Assembly: GCA_964463485.1 (NCBI GenBank)
Contig: CAYXDO010000005.1
Location: 62,001-126,000, forward strand
Source of the DNA: CAYXDO01 sp964463485
Lineage (GTDB): Bacteria; Myxococcota; Kuafuiibacteriia; Kuafuiibacteriales; Kuafuiibacteriaceae
Direction: 5' to 3'
Length of the DNA: 64,000 nucleotides
Below are positions 1 through 8,951 of this stretch, piece after piece; position 1 is the first letter of the stretch; every line of letters begins with the position of its first letter. A program made the translations under genes and the position numbers. The notes below the pieces were generated by a model. That model did not search any database. It was given only the letters and a program-made list of their open reading frames with translations, and was not told the DNA's origin.

Positions 1-1107
1 TGCCCGTTCGTCGCCAACCGTGACCAGCTCGACGCGGACAACGACGGCGTCGGCAGCTCCTGCGACAACGCCCCTGCAGTCACCAACCCGCTCCAGGAGG
101 ACGTCGACGGCGACGGCCTCGGCGATCCGGCCGACGTCGACATCGACAACGACAACAAGCTCAACACCGAAGACAACTGCCCCAGCGTCTTCAACCCGCT
201 GCAGAAGCGGACCCTCGACACCGCGGCGCTCGGCGATGCCTGCAACGACGACGACGACGCGGACGGCCTCCGCGACGCAGTCGATCCCTGCCCGAAGCTC
301 GCGAACGTCAACGACGGCAACAACGCCCTGTGCGACGGCGACGAGGACCTCGACAACTTCCTCGATGGCTCGGACAACTGCCCCAGCATCGCCAACGGCG
401 ACCAGAACGACAAAGACCATGACGGTATGGGCGACGCTTGCGACGTCGACATCGACGAGGACGGGATCTTGAACCACCTCGACAACGCGAAGCTGGTTTC
501 GAACCCCGACCAGCTCGACCTCGACCGTGACGGGCGCGGCGACGTGGATGATGCGGACGGGCTCTGCTACGTGTTCGACCGCAACAAGCCGGGCGACTGC
601 CTGAACCCACTCGACACCTTCAAGGTCGGCGCCCTGGCCGTGGCCAAGGCCGAAGGCGAGACGCTCGCGGTCGGTGACGAAGTGGCCTTCGTGCTCCTCG
701 CCAATCGCATCGACACCCCGATTCAGTACAGCTGGCGCGTCGACAAGCGTCCCGAGGGCTCCGAGGCCATCGTGGCCAACGCGACGGGCAAAGTGGCGAG
801 CAGCAACCGCGGCTTCACCACCGAGAACGGCGGCTTCGAGTACCACTATCAGTCGAGCGGCTTCGAGATCCCCGTCCTGAACCTCGACGCCCCTGGCCAC
901 TGGGAAGTGACGCTCCAGGCCGAGCTCGTCTTCGCTGACGAAGCCTACGGTAACGACGCGGCCCGAGTCGCGACCTACAGAATGGCCCTCGAGGTCGACG
1001 GACACAGCGAGTCCGCTGGCGGCTGCGCCACCACCCAGAACACCGGCCTCGAGGCCCTCCTCGTCGCCGCCCTCGCGCTCTTCGGTCTCCGCCGACGTCG
1101 GGTTTGA
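1..1107 (+). CDS. Thrombospondin type-3 repeat protein with MYXO-CTERM tail (5' end outside window)
   Basis: The first frame is open from base 1, so only the last 368 residues are seen. The N-terminal half is a chain of Asp/Asn-rich calcium-binding repeats of the thrombospondin type-3 kind (DNDGVGS, DVDGDGLGD, DDDDADGLRD, DKDHDGMGD, DIDEDG). A beta-rich domain of about 150 residues follows. The last ~30 residues are a MYXO-CTERM-like sorting signal: SAGGC, a hydrophobic stretch (LEALLVAALALFGL) and RRRR. Known for the family: such tails place proteins at the myxobacterial outer surface after Cys processing. It lies 89 bases before the first VWA lipoprotein on the same strand and probably belongs to that run. 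The missing N-terminus could carry a ligand-binding or enzymatic domain. Confidence 0.85.
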   Translation, partial: CPFVANRDQLDADNDGVGSSCDNAPAVTNPLQEDVDGDGLGDPADVDIDNDNKLNTEDNCPSVFNPLQKRTLDTAALGDACNDDDDADGLRDAVDPCPKLANVNDGNNALCDGDEDLDNFLDGSDNCPSIANGDQNDKDHDGMGDACDVDIDEDGILNHLDNAKLVSNPDQLDLDRDGRGDVDDADGLCYVFDRNKPGDCLNPLDTFKVGALAVAKAEGETLAVGDEVAFVLLANRIDTPIQYSWRVDKRPEGSEAIVANATGKVASSNRGFTTENGGFEYHYQSSGFEIPVLNLDAPGHWEVTLQAELVFADEAYGNDAARVATYRMALEVDGHSESAGGCATTQNTGLEALLVAALALFGLRRRRV

Positions 1108-1196
1108 CACCTCTCGATCAGGGCGCGGCGACCCGAACCCGCCGCGCCCTGGCCGACTCGAGCCCCACACGGTATACGTATCCAACGAGGTCGACC

Positions 1197-3266
1197 ATGC
1201 GGGGCAAAAACCCAAAGTACCTTTCGCTCCAACTCACCGCTCTCCAACTCTCCCTCCTCGCCGCTTGCTCCGACACTGGACTCGAGCCCGTTCAAAAGGC
1301 CGGCCCTCCCCCCGTCGACGACAAGCTCGCCCTCACCGGCTCCATATGCACCAAGGTCCCTGAAGACGCCCTCTTTCCCGTAAAAATCCTCCTCGTCATC
1401 GACACCTCCTATTCGATGCGAGTCACCGACCCAGCTCAACAACGCGTCCGCGCCGTCCAGCAACTCATCGACCGGTACGCCGGCAACCCGTCCGTCGAGT
1501 TCGCGGTCATCGCCTTCGACGCCGTCGTCAGCAACATCACCGATGGCTTCACCAGCACCCCAGATCTCGGACGGATCTCCGGTCGCCTCGACGACTCCGA
1601 CCGACTCACCGACTACCAAGGCGCGCTAGGCGCAGCGTACGCAGTACTCTCGAAGGACATGATCGAGTCCAGCCCCGCGGAGCGCGCGCGCAGCAAGTAC
1701 GTCGTCGTGTTCTTCAGCGACGGCGTCCCTGACCCACAATGCTACGCCAATCAGCCGCCCGTCTTCGCCAACGTCTGCAACGTAGATCGCGACGAGTGGC
1801 CGGACACCTTCGACCTTCCTCCCGGCACCAACCCCAACACCGGAGCCGGCTGGACGTGGGATGACTTCCAGGGCCTCTATCCTGACCTCGACGCGGGCAA
1901 GGACTACAACACACCCAACCAGCTTCGCCTCCTCGTCGAAGACATCCTCGAGCTCCAAGAGATTTTCAACGTCAACGAGGTCCGAGTTCACACGGGGTTC
2001 TTGTTCGACCCGAACGTGGGCCAAGCCTACATCACGGCCTTCAACCTCAACCGACCCGTGGCCATCGATCTCATGCAGCAGATGGCCGACGCTGGGAACG
2101 GCACGTTCACCGAATTCACCTCCGGCGGAGACATCAACTTCCTCAACATCAACTACGCGGCCGTCAAGCGAACCTATTCGATGTCCAACTTCCTCGTCTT
2201 CAACAGCTCCGCGGTCCCACGAAAAGAAGGCGCGGACCAATGCAGCGCGACGATCGGAGACGGCGAGCAAGGACCCGCCGAGGGTGGGTGCCCGGCTTGT
2301 CGACAAAATGGGCCAAAAGCCGCGGACTCCGATGGGGATGGGTTGCCCGACGAACAAGAAGACGTCCTTCGCCTCTGCGCTTCGGAAAAAGGCGGAGCTA
2401 CCTGCAATCTCGGCGGCGGAAATTTCCGAAACCCAAAGGACTCCGACGAAGACGGCTACTCCGATCTCTTCGAGACTCGCTTCGCTTCCTCTGGGTTCGA
2501 CGCGGCGGTGCGAAGCCCGGTGGTCGGAGACTGCGGAGCCACCGAAGACTCCGACGGCGATGGCCTGCTCGATTGTGAAGAGATCTTCCTTCAAACCGAT
2601 CCGCGACTGTTCGACACCGACCGCGACCGCATCCCCGACGGCCTCGAGGTCCGCTTCGAGCTCGACCCCGCCAAACGCGAAGACGCCGTGTTGGATGACG
2701 ACGCCGACGGGACGCTCAACGGAGAAGAGGTACTCATTCAGTGGTCTCCCAAGGCGCGCGAGCTCGCGCACGCCCTGCCCCCTAGGTATGAGTATACCGT
2801 CACCGGCAAGGGAGAGACTCCGGAGGGTCAGACGTGTTATGACTTCGAGGTCACCGACATGGAGCTCGAGACGACCCGCGCCATCGATCCGACCAAGCGC
2901 GGTCTGAACCGCACCTGGCTGTGGTTCGTCGAGGGTCCGCCGGACGACCCACGGGACTACGGAAGCGCCCGCGTGGCCTGCGTCGAGTCGCGTTACGTTT
3001 GTCCAGACCTCAAAGTTCCCGCGAGCGGCTCCATCGAGCTCGTCGAGGGTGACTTCCACGACCCCACCGAGGTCGGCTTCGCGTGTGTGCGAGGGTGCTC
3101 CTCGGACACCGACTGCAAGGAAGTCAGCAGCGAGCTCTCGTGTCAGCGAACCCACCATCGCTGCGTACCCAAGTGTACGGCCGACACTGATTGTAAACCC
3201 TTCGGCGGGGACCTTTCGTGCAAAGCCACCACGGGCAAATGTGTCGCAGGGGCCGCCGGACCTTGA
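1197..3266 (+). CDS. VWA-domain / calcium-repeat surface lipoprotein, paralog 1
   Basis: Length 689 residues. The ATG at 1197 is chosen because AACGAGG lies 6 bases upstream and it gives a lipoprotein signal peptide ending in LLAAC; the frame is open further upstream without a better start. A von Willebrand A domain (about residues 50-290) carries the MIDAS motif DTSYS, which in this family binds a metal ion for protein-ligand contact. Calcium repeats follow (DSDGDGLPD, DSDEDGYSD, DSDGDGLLD, DTDRDRIPD, DDDADGTLN), then a beta domain with a conserved CYDFEV segment, and two Cys-rich EGF-like knots at the C-terminus (CSSDTDC, CTADTDC). It shares this layout with the genes at 3333 and 8948. The adhesin or scaffold role is inferred. 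Confidence 0.85.
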   Translation: MRGKNPKYLSLQLTALQLSLLAACSDTGLEPVQKAGPPPVDDKLALTGSICTKVPEDALFPVKILLVIDTSYSMRVTDPAQQRVRAVQQLIDRYAGNPSVEFAVIAFDAVVSNITDGFTSTPDLGRISGRLDDSDRLTDYQGALGAAYAVLSKDMIESSPAERARSKYVVVFFSDGVPDPQCYANQPPVFANVCNVDRDEWPDTFDLPPGTNPNTGAGWTWDDFQGLYPDLDAGKDYNTPNQLRLLVEDILELQEIFNVNEVRVHTGFLFDPNVGQAYITAFNLNRPVAIDLMQQMADAGNGTFTEFTSGGDINFLNINYAAVKRTYSMSNFLVFNSSAVPRKEGADQCSATIGDGEQGPAEGGCPACRQNGPKAADSDGDGLPDEQEDVLRLCASEKGGATCNLGGGNFRNPKDSDEDGYSDLFETRFASSGFDAAVRSPVVGDCGATEDSDGDGLLDCEEIFLQTDPRLFDTDRDRIPDGLEVRFELDPAKREDAVLDDDADGTLNGEEVLIQWSPKARELAHALPPRYEYTVTGKGETPEGQTCYDFEVTDMELETTRAIDPTKRGLNRTWLWFVEGPPDDPRDYGSARVACVESRYVCPDLKVPASGSIELVEGDFHDPTEVGFACVRGCSSDTDCKEVSSELSCQRTHHRCVPKCTADTDCKPFGGDLSCKATTGKCVAGAAGP

Positions 3267-3332
3267 TGGAGGTGTGCAACCGTGTCCATGCTCGATCCGC
3301 ATGAACGCTCGCTCGCCAGCCCGAGGGGAGTC

Positions 3333-5003
3333 ATGAGTCGCGCGGATCAGCGAGCTCGCCTCGCCATCGCCTGCTTCTTGTCGATGCCGACAGCCTGCAC
3401 GGAGGTCGCGCTCGAGAGTATTCCTGATCCGCCTCCTCCCCCGATCGACAATCACTTCCGGCTTTCAGGAGCCTTCTGTACCCAAGATCCCTCCGCGGTC
3501 GAGTTCCCCGTCAAAATTCTCTTCGTCGTCGACGTGTCGGATTCGATGAGTGTCACCGACCCTCCTGACCCGGCCGACGCCAATTACACGGCACGCGGTC
3601 GCGCGGTGATCGACGTGATCAACGCGCTCGCGGGAGTGCCTGGCGTCGAGATCGCCATCGTGACCTTTCAGTCCTCGATCAACGACGCCACCGCGGGCTT
3701 CAAACCCAACATGACCCCAGCCGACGTCGCGAGCCTGATCTCGGCGGCGGCCAACCTCGCGTCGGAGGCCGGTCAGACCAACTACGAAGGCGCGCTCGAC
3801 GCGGCGTTCGAGGTGCTCTCCAACGACATCGCCCTGGCCGACGAAGTCACCCGCGCACGCTCCAAGTACACGGTGATTTTTCTGTCCGACGGGTTACCCA
3901 ACCCGGTCGACCCGCCTGCCAACACGCCCGAGAGTATCCTGAAGCTCACCGAAGACATTCAGGCGCTCGAGCGAGAGCGTCGCCTGGTCGAGCTCAAGAT
4001 GCACACCGTCTACCTCTCTGGGCTGACCCCCCCGCAGTTCCAGCAGGAACCCATTACGCTCTTGCGCGACATGGCGGACACCGGAAAGGGTACGTTCCGC
4101 AACATCGCCAACGGTGAAAAAATCAACTTCCTCGACATCGGCTTCACGTCCTTCCGCCGAGTCTTCGCGCTCAAGAACTTCTCGGTCATCAACTGGAACG
4201 CGCACTCCAAGCTCGAGATCCTCGAGCTCACCGACAGCGATGGCGACGGGTTGACCGACCGGGAGGAGGTCGTGATTGGTTCCGATCCGACCCTGCGCGA
4301 CTCCGACGGAGACGGCTTCAACGACCTCATCGAGGACCGCCTGCGGAACGCTGGGTTCGACCCGATCGATCGATCCGACGCCGACTGCGCGGTCACGCCG
4401 AGCGACGACTACAACAAACGCGACGACGACGGTGACGGCCTCCTGAATTGCGAGGAGCGATTCGTGGGCACGAACCAACGGCTCTTCGACACCGACGCGG
4501 ACGGCCTGGCCGATCCCCTCGAGCTGCGCGCCCGACTCTCCCCGGTGGACGACGACACCTTCGGCGACATCGACCGGGACGGCGTGGTCAACGGCTTCGA
4601 GGTGCGTGACCACACGGACGCGCTCGTCGACGACCGACCTGATTTTCGCGAGCTCCGGTATAGGTACTCGGTCAAGGAAACCGAAATCCGCGACAGCCAG
4701 GTGTGTTATGAGTTCGACGTGTCCAATATCCACCTGGCCGCCTCGACCGCGCCCGAAGGCGGTGAAGAGGGTTGGAACACCATCTACGCCGTCTTCGGTC
4801 AGGCTCCGGCGGACTCACCAACCGACTTTGGTGATTTTCGGATCGGGTGTGTCAAAGCCCGGTATCTGCTGGCGGACGACTCGAAGCTCCCTGCCAACGG
4901 ACGCCTCGAGCTCCAAGAGATCGATTTCAAGAAACCCTCAAGCAAGGATCCCAACGACGCGGAGCTCTTCGATCCCGATCGGGACTGCGTCATCGCTCCT
5001 TGA
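3333..5003 (+). CDS. VWA-domain / calcium-repeat surface lipoprotein, paralog 2
   Basis: Length 556 residues. The ATG at 3333 is preferred over GTG 3282 and ATG 3288: GAGGGGAG lies just upstream and the protein then begins with an Arg-rich n-region and a hydrophobic segment ending in PTAC, a slightly weak lipobox. The conserved start FRLSGAFC...FPVKILFVVDVSDS holds the MIDAS motif DVSDS and matches paralogs 1 and 3. After the VWA domain come calcium repeats (DSDGDGLTD, DSDGDGFND, DDDGDGLLN, DTDADGLAD) and the same C-terminal beta domain with CYEFDV. It lacks the Cys-knot tail of paralog 1. It sits 66 bases after paralog 1 and 18 bases before the next lipoprotein, so is probably co-transcribed. 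Confidence 0.83.
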   Translation: MSRADQRARLAIACFLSMPTACTEVALESIPDPPPPPIDNHFRLSGAFCTQDPSAVEFPVKILFVVDVSDSMSVTDPPDPADANYTARGRAVIDVINALAGVPGVEIAIVTFQSSINDATAGFKPNMTPADVASLISAAANLASEAGQTNYEGALDAAFEVLSNDIALADEVTRARSKYTVIFLSDGLPNPVDPPANTPESILKLTEDIQALERERRLVELKMHTVYLSGLTPPQFQQEPITLLRDMADTGKGTFRNIANGEKINFLDIGFTSFRRVFALKNFSVINWNAHSKLEILELTDSDGDGLTDREEVVIGSDPTLRDSDGDGFNDLIEDRLRNAGFDPIDRSDADCAVTPSDDYNKRDDDGDGLLNCEERFVGTNQRLFDTDADGLADPLELRARLSPVDDDTFGDIDRDGVVNGFEVRDHTDALVDDRPDFRELRYRYSVKETEIRDSQVCYEFDVSNIHLAASTAPEGGEEGWNTIYAVFGQAPADSPTDFGDFRIGCVKARYLLADDSKLPANGRLELQEIDFKKPSSKDPNDAELFDPDRDCVIAP

Positions 5004-5021
5004 GCCCGAGGCGAACGAACC

Positions 5022-7103
5022 ATGTTGAAGTCCACACGACGAGCTCTGATCTCGCTGGTCCTCGTATCCGGTTGTAAAGAAGTCACCGAGGACACCGACG
5101 CCGGCGTCGATTTCGACGCCGGCTCGCGCGGCCGGATCTGCCCGGTCGACGATCACTCGAGCGCCGAAAAAGCCATCCCCCTCACCCTGGGGCAACGCTT
5201 CGGCGACGAGACCTACGTGTGCCCACCGACCGACTTCGACTACTTCTCCTTCGTGCTCCCTGCGGCCCAACCGCTGGTCACCGTCGAGATCTCCTTCCCG
5301 CAGGGCTCGGTGAGCCCCGTGGAGCTCTCGTACCTGATCTACGCGGCCTCGAACCTCGACTCTCCCGTCACCGGCGCCAGTGACCAAATCACCGGAGACA
5401 ACCGCTCGAGCGTCACCCAGACTCACTACCTCGATCCGGCCGGAGGCAATTATTATTTGGTCGTGCGCGACGAAGGTAACGAGGACCAGGACAAGCTCAA
5501 CAGCTACGGAATCACGATCACCTCGGCCGCCGACCCCGATCCGAACGAACCCAATCACACGTGCGCGACCGGCAAGCGAGTCACCGGCTCGGGCACCGGC
5601 GCCATCTCGGCGGCAGGTGACCTCGATGCGTTTCTCTTCGACGTCCCAAGCGGCTCTCAGATCGTCGACGTGGTGGTCACCAACGCAGCGGCGAGCCCCG
5701 TCGACTACGAGCTCCAGCTCTTCCTTGCCAGCACGGCCGACAGGCTGATCGCCGCCGAGACTGACCCTCGCGGCGACGACGGAGCCACGAACGTCCATAT
5801 GCGAGCAGGCATCTCGTCCCCCGGTGGAACCTACTGTCTCATCGTCAAGGACGACGACGACACCGAGGCTGATCGCGAGGTAACCTACACGTTCACGTAC
5901 CAAGTGCTCGCGGAGACCGATCCGAATGAGATCGGGACGAAGAACGACACCCTCACCGAAGCAACCGTGGTGCCGAGCGGCGGCCGCACGTACTCAGGCG
6001 ACTGGAACTCGAAGGGTGACCTCGACTGGTTCCGGGTCAACGCGACGCCCGGCCAAGTCATCGAAGTCTCGCTCGATTGCCCGAGCTGCCCGGTACAGCC
6101 GGCCGTCAGCTTCGTCTATTCGAACGACGACCCGGTGAGCTGCGGGGCCGATCGTGACTGTGAGTTCCTGATGGAAGATCGAACGTGCACTCTGCCGACC
6201 GACTGCGGCTCGGGCTACTGCAACGAGACGGCGAACGGAAGGTATTGCGCCCAGAGTTGCGGCGGCCGACTCGACTGCCTGGGTCTGGTCTGCCAGCAGT
6301 CGAGCGGAAACGTCGCCGCGTGCGCTGGAGCTGCCGTGTGTGTGCCCCAGGCGATGAAGTGCGGCGTGCTTCAGTACACCGAGACCGCCGAAAATGGGTC
6401 GCTTTCGACCGCTCAGCCGGCCATGAAAGGTGTCACCTACGTCCTCGTGCATGACTTCCAAGACGATGAGTATTCGACCGCGCCCTACTCACTCGGCATC
6501 AACGTCGCCAACGACCCCGACACCAACGAGCCCAACAACTTCTACGTACCGTATACGGACATCGACGCGGGCGACGTCTGGGGCTACCACCGCGACCTCG
6601 CGACCGACGTGAATTGGAACCCGAGCGGCGGGCGCGCCGTGGCCTCGGGACGGGGCTGCATCGCCTACGAAGGAGACGTCGACGTGTATCGACTCGTCGG
6701 CGGCAACCCATGCGGGCGCACGAGCTCGACCTCAGGCAGCGGCGCCAACGGCAACTGCGGGCTCACCATCGACTACAACCGACCGCTCGACACCGGGCTG
6801 GATCTGGCCTACTTCCTCATGACCGGGGGCGGAGGCACGAGGACTTCGTTCGCCGCGCAAAACGAGGGCACCGAGACCCGCTTCGGCGACGCCACCTGCG
6901 GGTCCGGCGACGATGAGTGCGCGTTTTATTACAACGGAGACGACGAAGACTATTACTTCGTCGTCCGCGACTTCGGACAGGACGAGTGGGAGCTCGACGG
7001 GACCAAATGTTATACGTGGACCATCACTTCCGCGCCGTCCCTGGGCTGCCCAGCCTCATGCCCGACCGTCGCACCCAACAACCTCTGCCGCTGCGGGAAC
7101 TGA
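5022..7103 (+). CDS. Large lipoprotein with PPC-like beta domains
   Basis: Length 693 residues. The signal peptide ends in LVSGC, followed by the Asp-rich linker typical of this genome. Three segments resemble bacterial pre-peptidase C-terminal (PPC) domains: each has a DPNEPN-type start, a Gly turn, and then a GDLDWFRV/GDLDAFLF/TDFDYFSF strand (near residues 70, 205 and 335). A Cys-rich knot near residues 370-440 separates these from a fourth related unit. PPC domains usually accompany secreted proteases, but no protease motif is visible, so it is more likely a binding or scaffold protein. It is followed after one base (TGACATG) by the next gene, which argues for one operon. Confidence 0.75.
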   Translation: MLKSTRRALISLVLVSGCKEVTEDTDAGVDFDAGSRGRICPVDDHSSAEKAIPLTLGQRFGDETYVCPPTDFDYFSFVLPAAQPLVTVEISFPQGSVSPVELSYLIYAASNLDSPVTGASDQITGDNRSSVTQTHYLDPAGGNYYLVVRDEGNEDQDKLNSYGITITSAADPDPNEPNHTCATGKRVTGSGTGAISAAGDLDAFLFDVPSGSQIVDVVVTNAAASPVDYELQLFLASTADRLIAAETDPRGDDGATNVHMRAGISSPGGTYCLIVKDDDDTEADREVTYTFTYQVLAETDPNEIGTKNDTLTEATVVPSGGRTYSGDWNSKGDLDWFRVNATPGQVIEVSLDCPSCPVQPAVSFVYSNDDPVSCGADRDCEFLMEDRTCTLPTDCGSGYCNETANGRYCAQSCGGRLDCLGLVCQQSSGNVAACAGAAVCVPQAMKCGVLQYTETAENGSLSTAQPAMKGVTYVLVHDFQDDEYSTAPYSLGINVANDPDTNEPNNFYVPYTDIDAGDVWGYHRDLATDVNWNPSGGRAVASGRGCIAYEGDVDVYRLVGGNPCGRTSSTSGSGANGNCGLTIDYNRPLDTGLDLAYFLMTGGGGTRTSFAAQNEGTETRFGDATCGSGDDECAFYYNGDDEDYYFVVRDFGQDEWELDGTKCYTWTITSAPSLGCPASCPTVAPNNLCRCGN

Positions 7104-7104
7104 C

Positions 7105-8478
7105 ATGAGCTTCGAACGCCTCACCGGTCTGTCTGCGTTGGCCGTCTGGGCTTGCGCGGCGTGCGCCAGCGACCCCACGGAGACTCCTGACGCCGGAGTC
7201 GATCCCAGCCTCGACGCGGGCAACAACAACAACAACTCGGTCCCTCCGGCTCCTCAGAAGATCAACTGGACGTTCAAGGTCGTCGACGAGGAGAACGCCG
7301 GCTTTCAACCCGAGGTCGCGGTGAGCTCGAGCGGTAGAGTAGGCATCGCCTACTTTCGCAGCCTCGGTGAGCAAGGCGTGTGCTCGCGCGTCGCCAACGC
7401 GCCGATCGGCACTTACGCGATCATGTACGCCGAGGACTCGAACGATTTCACGCCCGAGGAAGTCATTCGCGTCGACCTCTTGAATCTCAACGGGATCTCT
7501 CTGGCTTTCGATGACTCCGGAAATCCCGCGATCGCGTTCATGGGCGGCGCCGAAGGTGCCTACCGCTGCGGCGGCACCGACGTGATGTTGGCCCGAAAGT
7601 CCGGGGCTGCCTGGACTACCAACATGGTCGACTCGGACGGAATGGCCACCCCGGTCTTCCAGGAAGACGTGGACTCCTGCGCCTTTTATCAAAACACGTG
7701 CAACGCCGGCGGACAGGATGTCGTGGGGCCCTGGCCGGCCCTCGCCTTTGCGAGCGGTCAGCCCGCGATCGCCTACCGAGACATTCACTTCGGCTTTGCG
7801 CAGGACGACGAAGAAAAGTCGGATCTGGAGCTCTCTTGGAACGGCCGATTCACCCTCGATGCGACCTGGGGAGGAGGCAATCAGACGCGGATGACTTCTC
7901 CCGGCGCGGGACGCCTGGCGCTCGTCCACGCGAGCCCCTACGGCACCGAGAACGGAGATGGGATTTGGGTGATGACGTACGACGGGTCGAGCTGGGCGCG
8001 GATCAAAGTCTCGAACGAAACCGACGTCGGCTATCGAATCGGCCTGGCCACACGCGGTGACTCCATCGCGGTCGCCTACCATGCGCGGAGCGACAAAAAG
8101 GCGTTCCTGGTCGAAGGTACCCGAGATCGCTTCGGACAGCCCTCCGTGCTCGACCAAACCGGCGACACCGGACGCTCCCCGTCCCTGGCCTACGATGAGT
8201 CTGGGCGCCTCGGAGCGGCCTTTTATCGCTGCGGCCCGTACCGCCCGGATATCTCCGACTGCAGCATCGCGGAGGACGCCCTCGTCCTTGGCGTGCGCGG
8301 CGCGGAGGGTTGGAAGAAATACGAAGTTCGCGCGCAGCGCGGCTTCTATGATGGAACTCAGGTCGCCCTGGCCTTCAAGGGCAACTCACCCGTGATCGCG
8401 TTCCAGGCGCAAGCGCCCGACCCCGCTGGCGGCAACGTCGTGCGGCAAATGGTCGTAGCCCAGGGAGTCTTCGAGTGA
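7105..8478 (+). CDS. Lipoprotein, probable beta-propeller
   Basis: Length 457 residues from the ATG at 7105, one base after the previous stop; the open frame extends further upstream but that part overlaps the preceding gene. The N-terminus (MSFERLTGLSALAVWACAAC) is a lipoprotein signal with two candidate Cys, followed by an Asp/Ala/Asn-rich linker with five consecutive Asn. The body has repeated short units of the form IGLATRGDSIAVAYHA, SLAYDESGRLGAAFYR and ISLAFDDSGNPAIAFM, roughly every 45-60 residues, which suggests propeller blades as in sialidase/BNR-like proteins. No catalytic residues were recognised. It overlaps the next gene by 4 bases (GTGA), so the two are translationally coupled. 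Confidence 0.72.
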   Translation: MSFERLTGLSALAVWACAACASDPTETPDAGVDPSLDAGNNNNNSVPPAPQKINWTFKVVDEENAGFQPEVAVSSSGRVGIAYFRSLGEQGVCSRVANAPIGTYAIMYAEDSNDFTPEEVIRVDLLNLNGISLAFDDSGNPAIAFMGGAEGAYRCGGTDVMLARKSGAAWTTNMVDSDGMATPVFQEDVDSCAFYQNTCNAGGQDVVGPWPALAFASGQPAIAYRDIHFGFAQDDEEKSDLELSWNGRFTLDATWGGGNQTRMTSPGAGRLALVHASPYGTENGDGIWVMTYDGSSWARIKVSNETDVGYRIGLATRGDSIAVAYHARSDKKAFLVEGTRDRFGQPSVLDQTGDTGRSPSLAYDESGRLGAAFYRCGPYRPDISDCSIAEDALVLGVRGAEGWKKYEVRAQRGFYDGTQVALAFKGNSPVIAFQAQAPDPAGGNVVRQMVVAQGVFE

Positions 8479-8951
8479 TCAGTCTTCGAGTGATCCAACT
8501 CATCGGTCGCCTCGCCCTCATCGCGCTCGTGGCGGCAGGCGTGGCCTGCGAGAAAGGCCCCTGCGGGAAGACGCCCAACGAGCTCGCGGGGTCCGTGAGC
8601 TCCACCTACGACATCGTCGTCGACAGCGTGCGGGCAAAGCGGGTCGATCAAACAGCGGTCACCATCGAGTTCGCGCACGGCAACGACATCGTCGCCAAGA
8701 TCGTCGTCGACACCTCGAGCTACGCCAAAGGTGCGGCCATTCCGCTGGTCGACGGAGACGTCTACCGCGTGACCTCACCGTCCACCGACTTTCCCGACGA
8801 CATCGAGCGCGGGCAAATCACCTTCGAGACCGAGCTCACCAACGGCCAACCCATCGAAGGATGTTTTGCGGTGACATTCAACATGGAAAACGGGGAGCAG
8901 CGAACGCTCGACGGCGCCTTCTCCGCTCCCCTCGAGGACATCGACTCATGA
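8475..8951 (+). CDS. Small lipoprotein, unknown function
   Basis: Length 158 residues from GTG 8475, overlapping the previous stop by 4 bases. A second GTG, 15 bases downstream at 8490, is equally possible because a 15-base segment containing the stop/start junction is duplicated here. The signal peptide ends in AAGVAC. The mature part is a single small beta-rich domain (SVSSTYDIVVDSVRA...TVEFAHGNDIVAKIVVD) with a Cys pair at KGPCG and EGCFAV. I do not recognise a family. It overlaps the next VWA gene by 4 bases (ATGA), which suggests that its product and the VWA lipoprotein are made together; a partner or assembly role is inference only. Confidence 0.7.
   Translation: MISLRVIQLIGRLALIALVAAGVACEKGPCGKTPNELAGSVSSTYDIVVDSVRAKRVDQTAVTIEFAHGNDIVAKIVVDTSSYAKGAAIPLVDGDVYRVTSPSTDFPDDIERGQITFETELTNGQPIEGCFAVTFNMENGEQRTLDGAFSAPLEDIDS

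Noticed and set aside
480..500. TGGTTTCGAACCCC resembling a tRNA T-loop
   Set aside because: No acceptor or anticodon arms can be formed around it and it lies inside the calcium-repeat coding region.
1626..3455. Long open frame on the minus strand opposite VWA paralogs 1 and 2
   Set aside because: It mirrors GC-rich codon usage of the plus-strand genes, has no domain, no start with ribosome-binding site, and overlaps a well-supported protein entirely.
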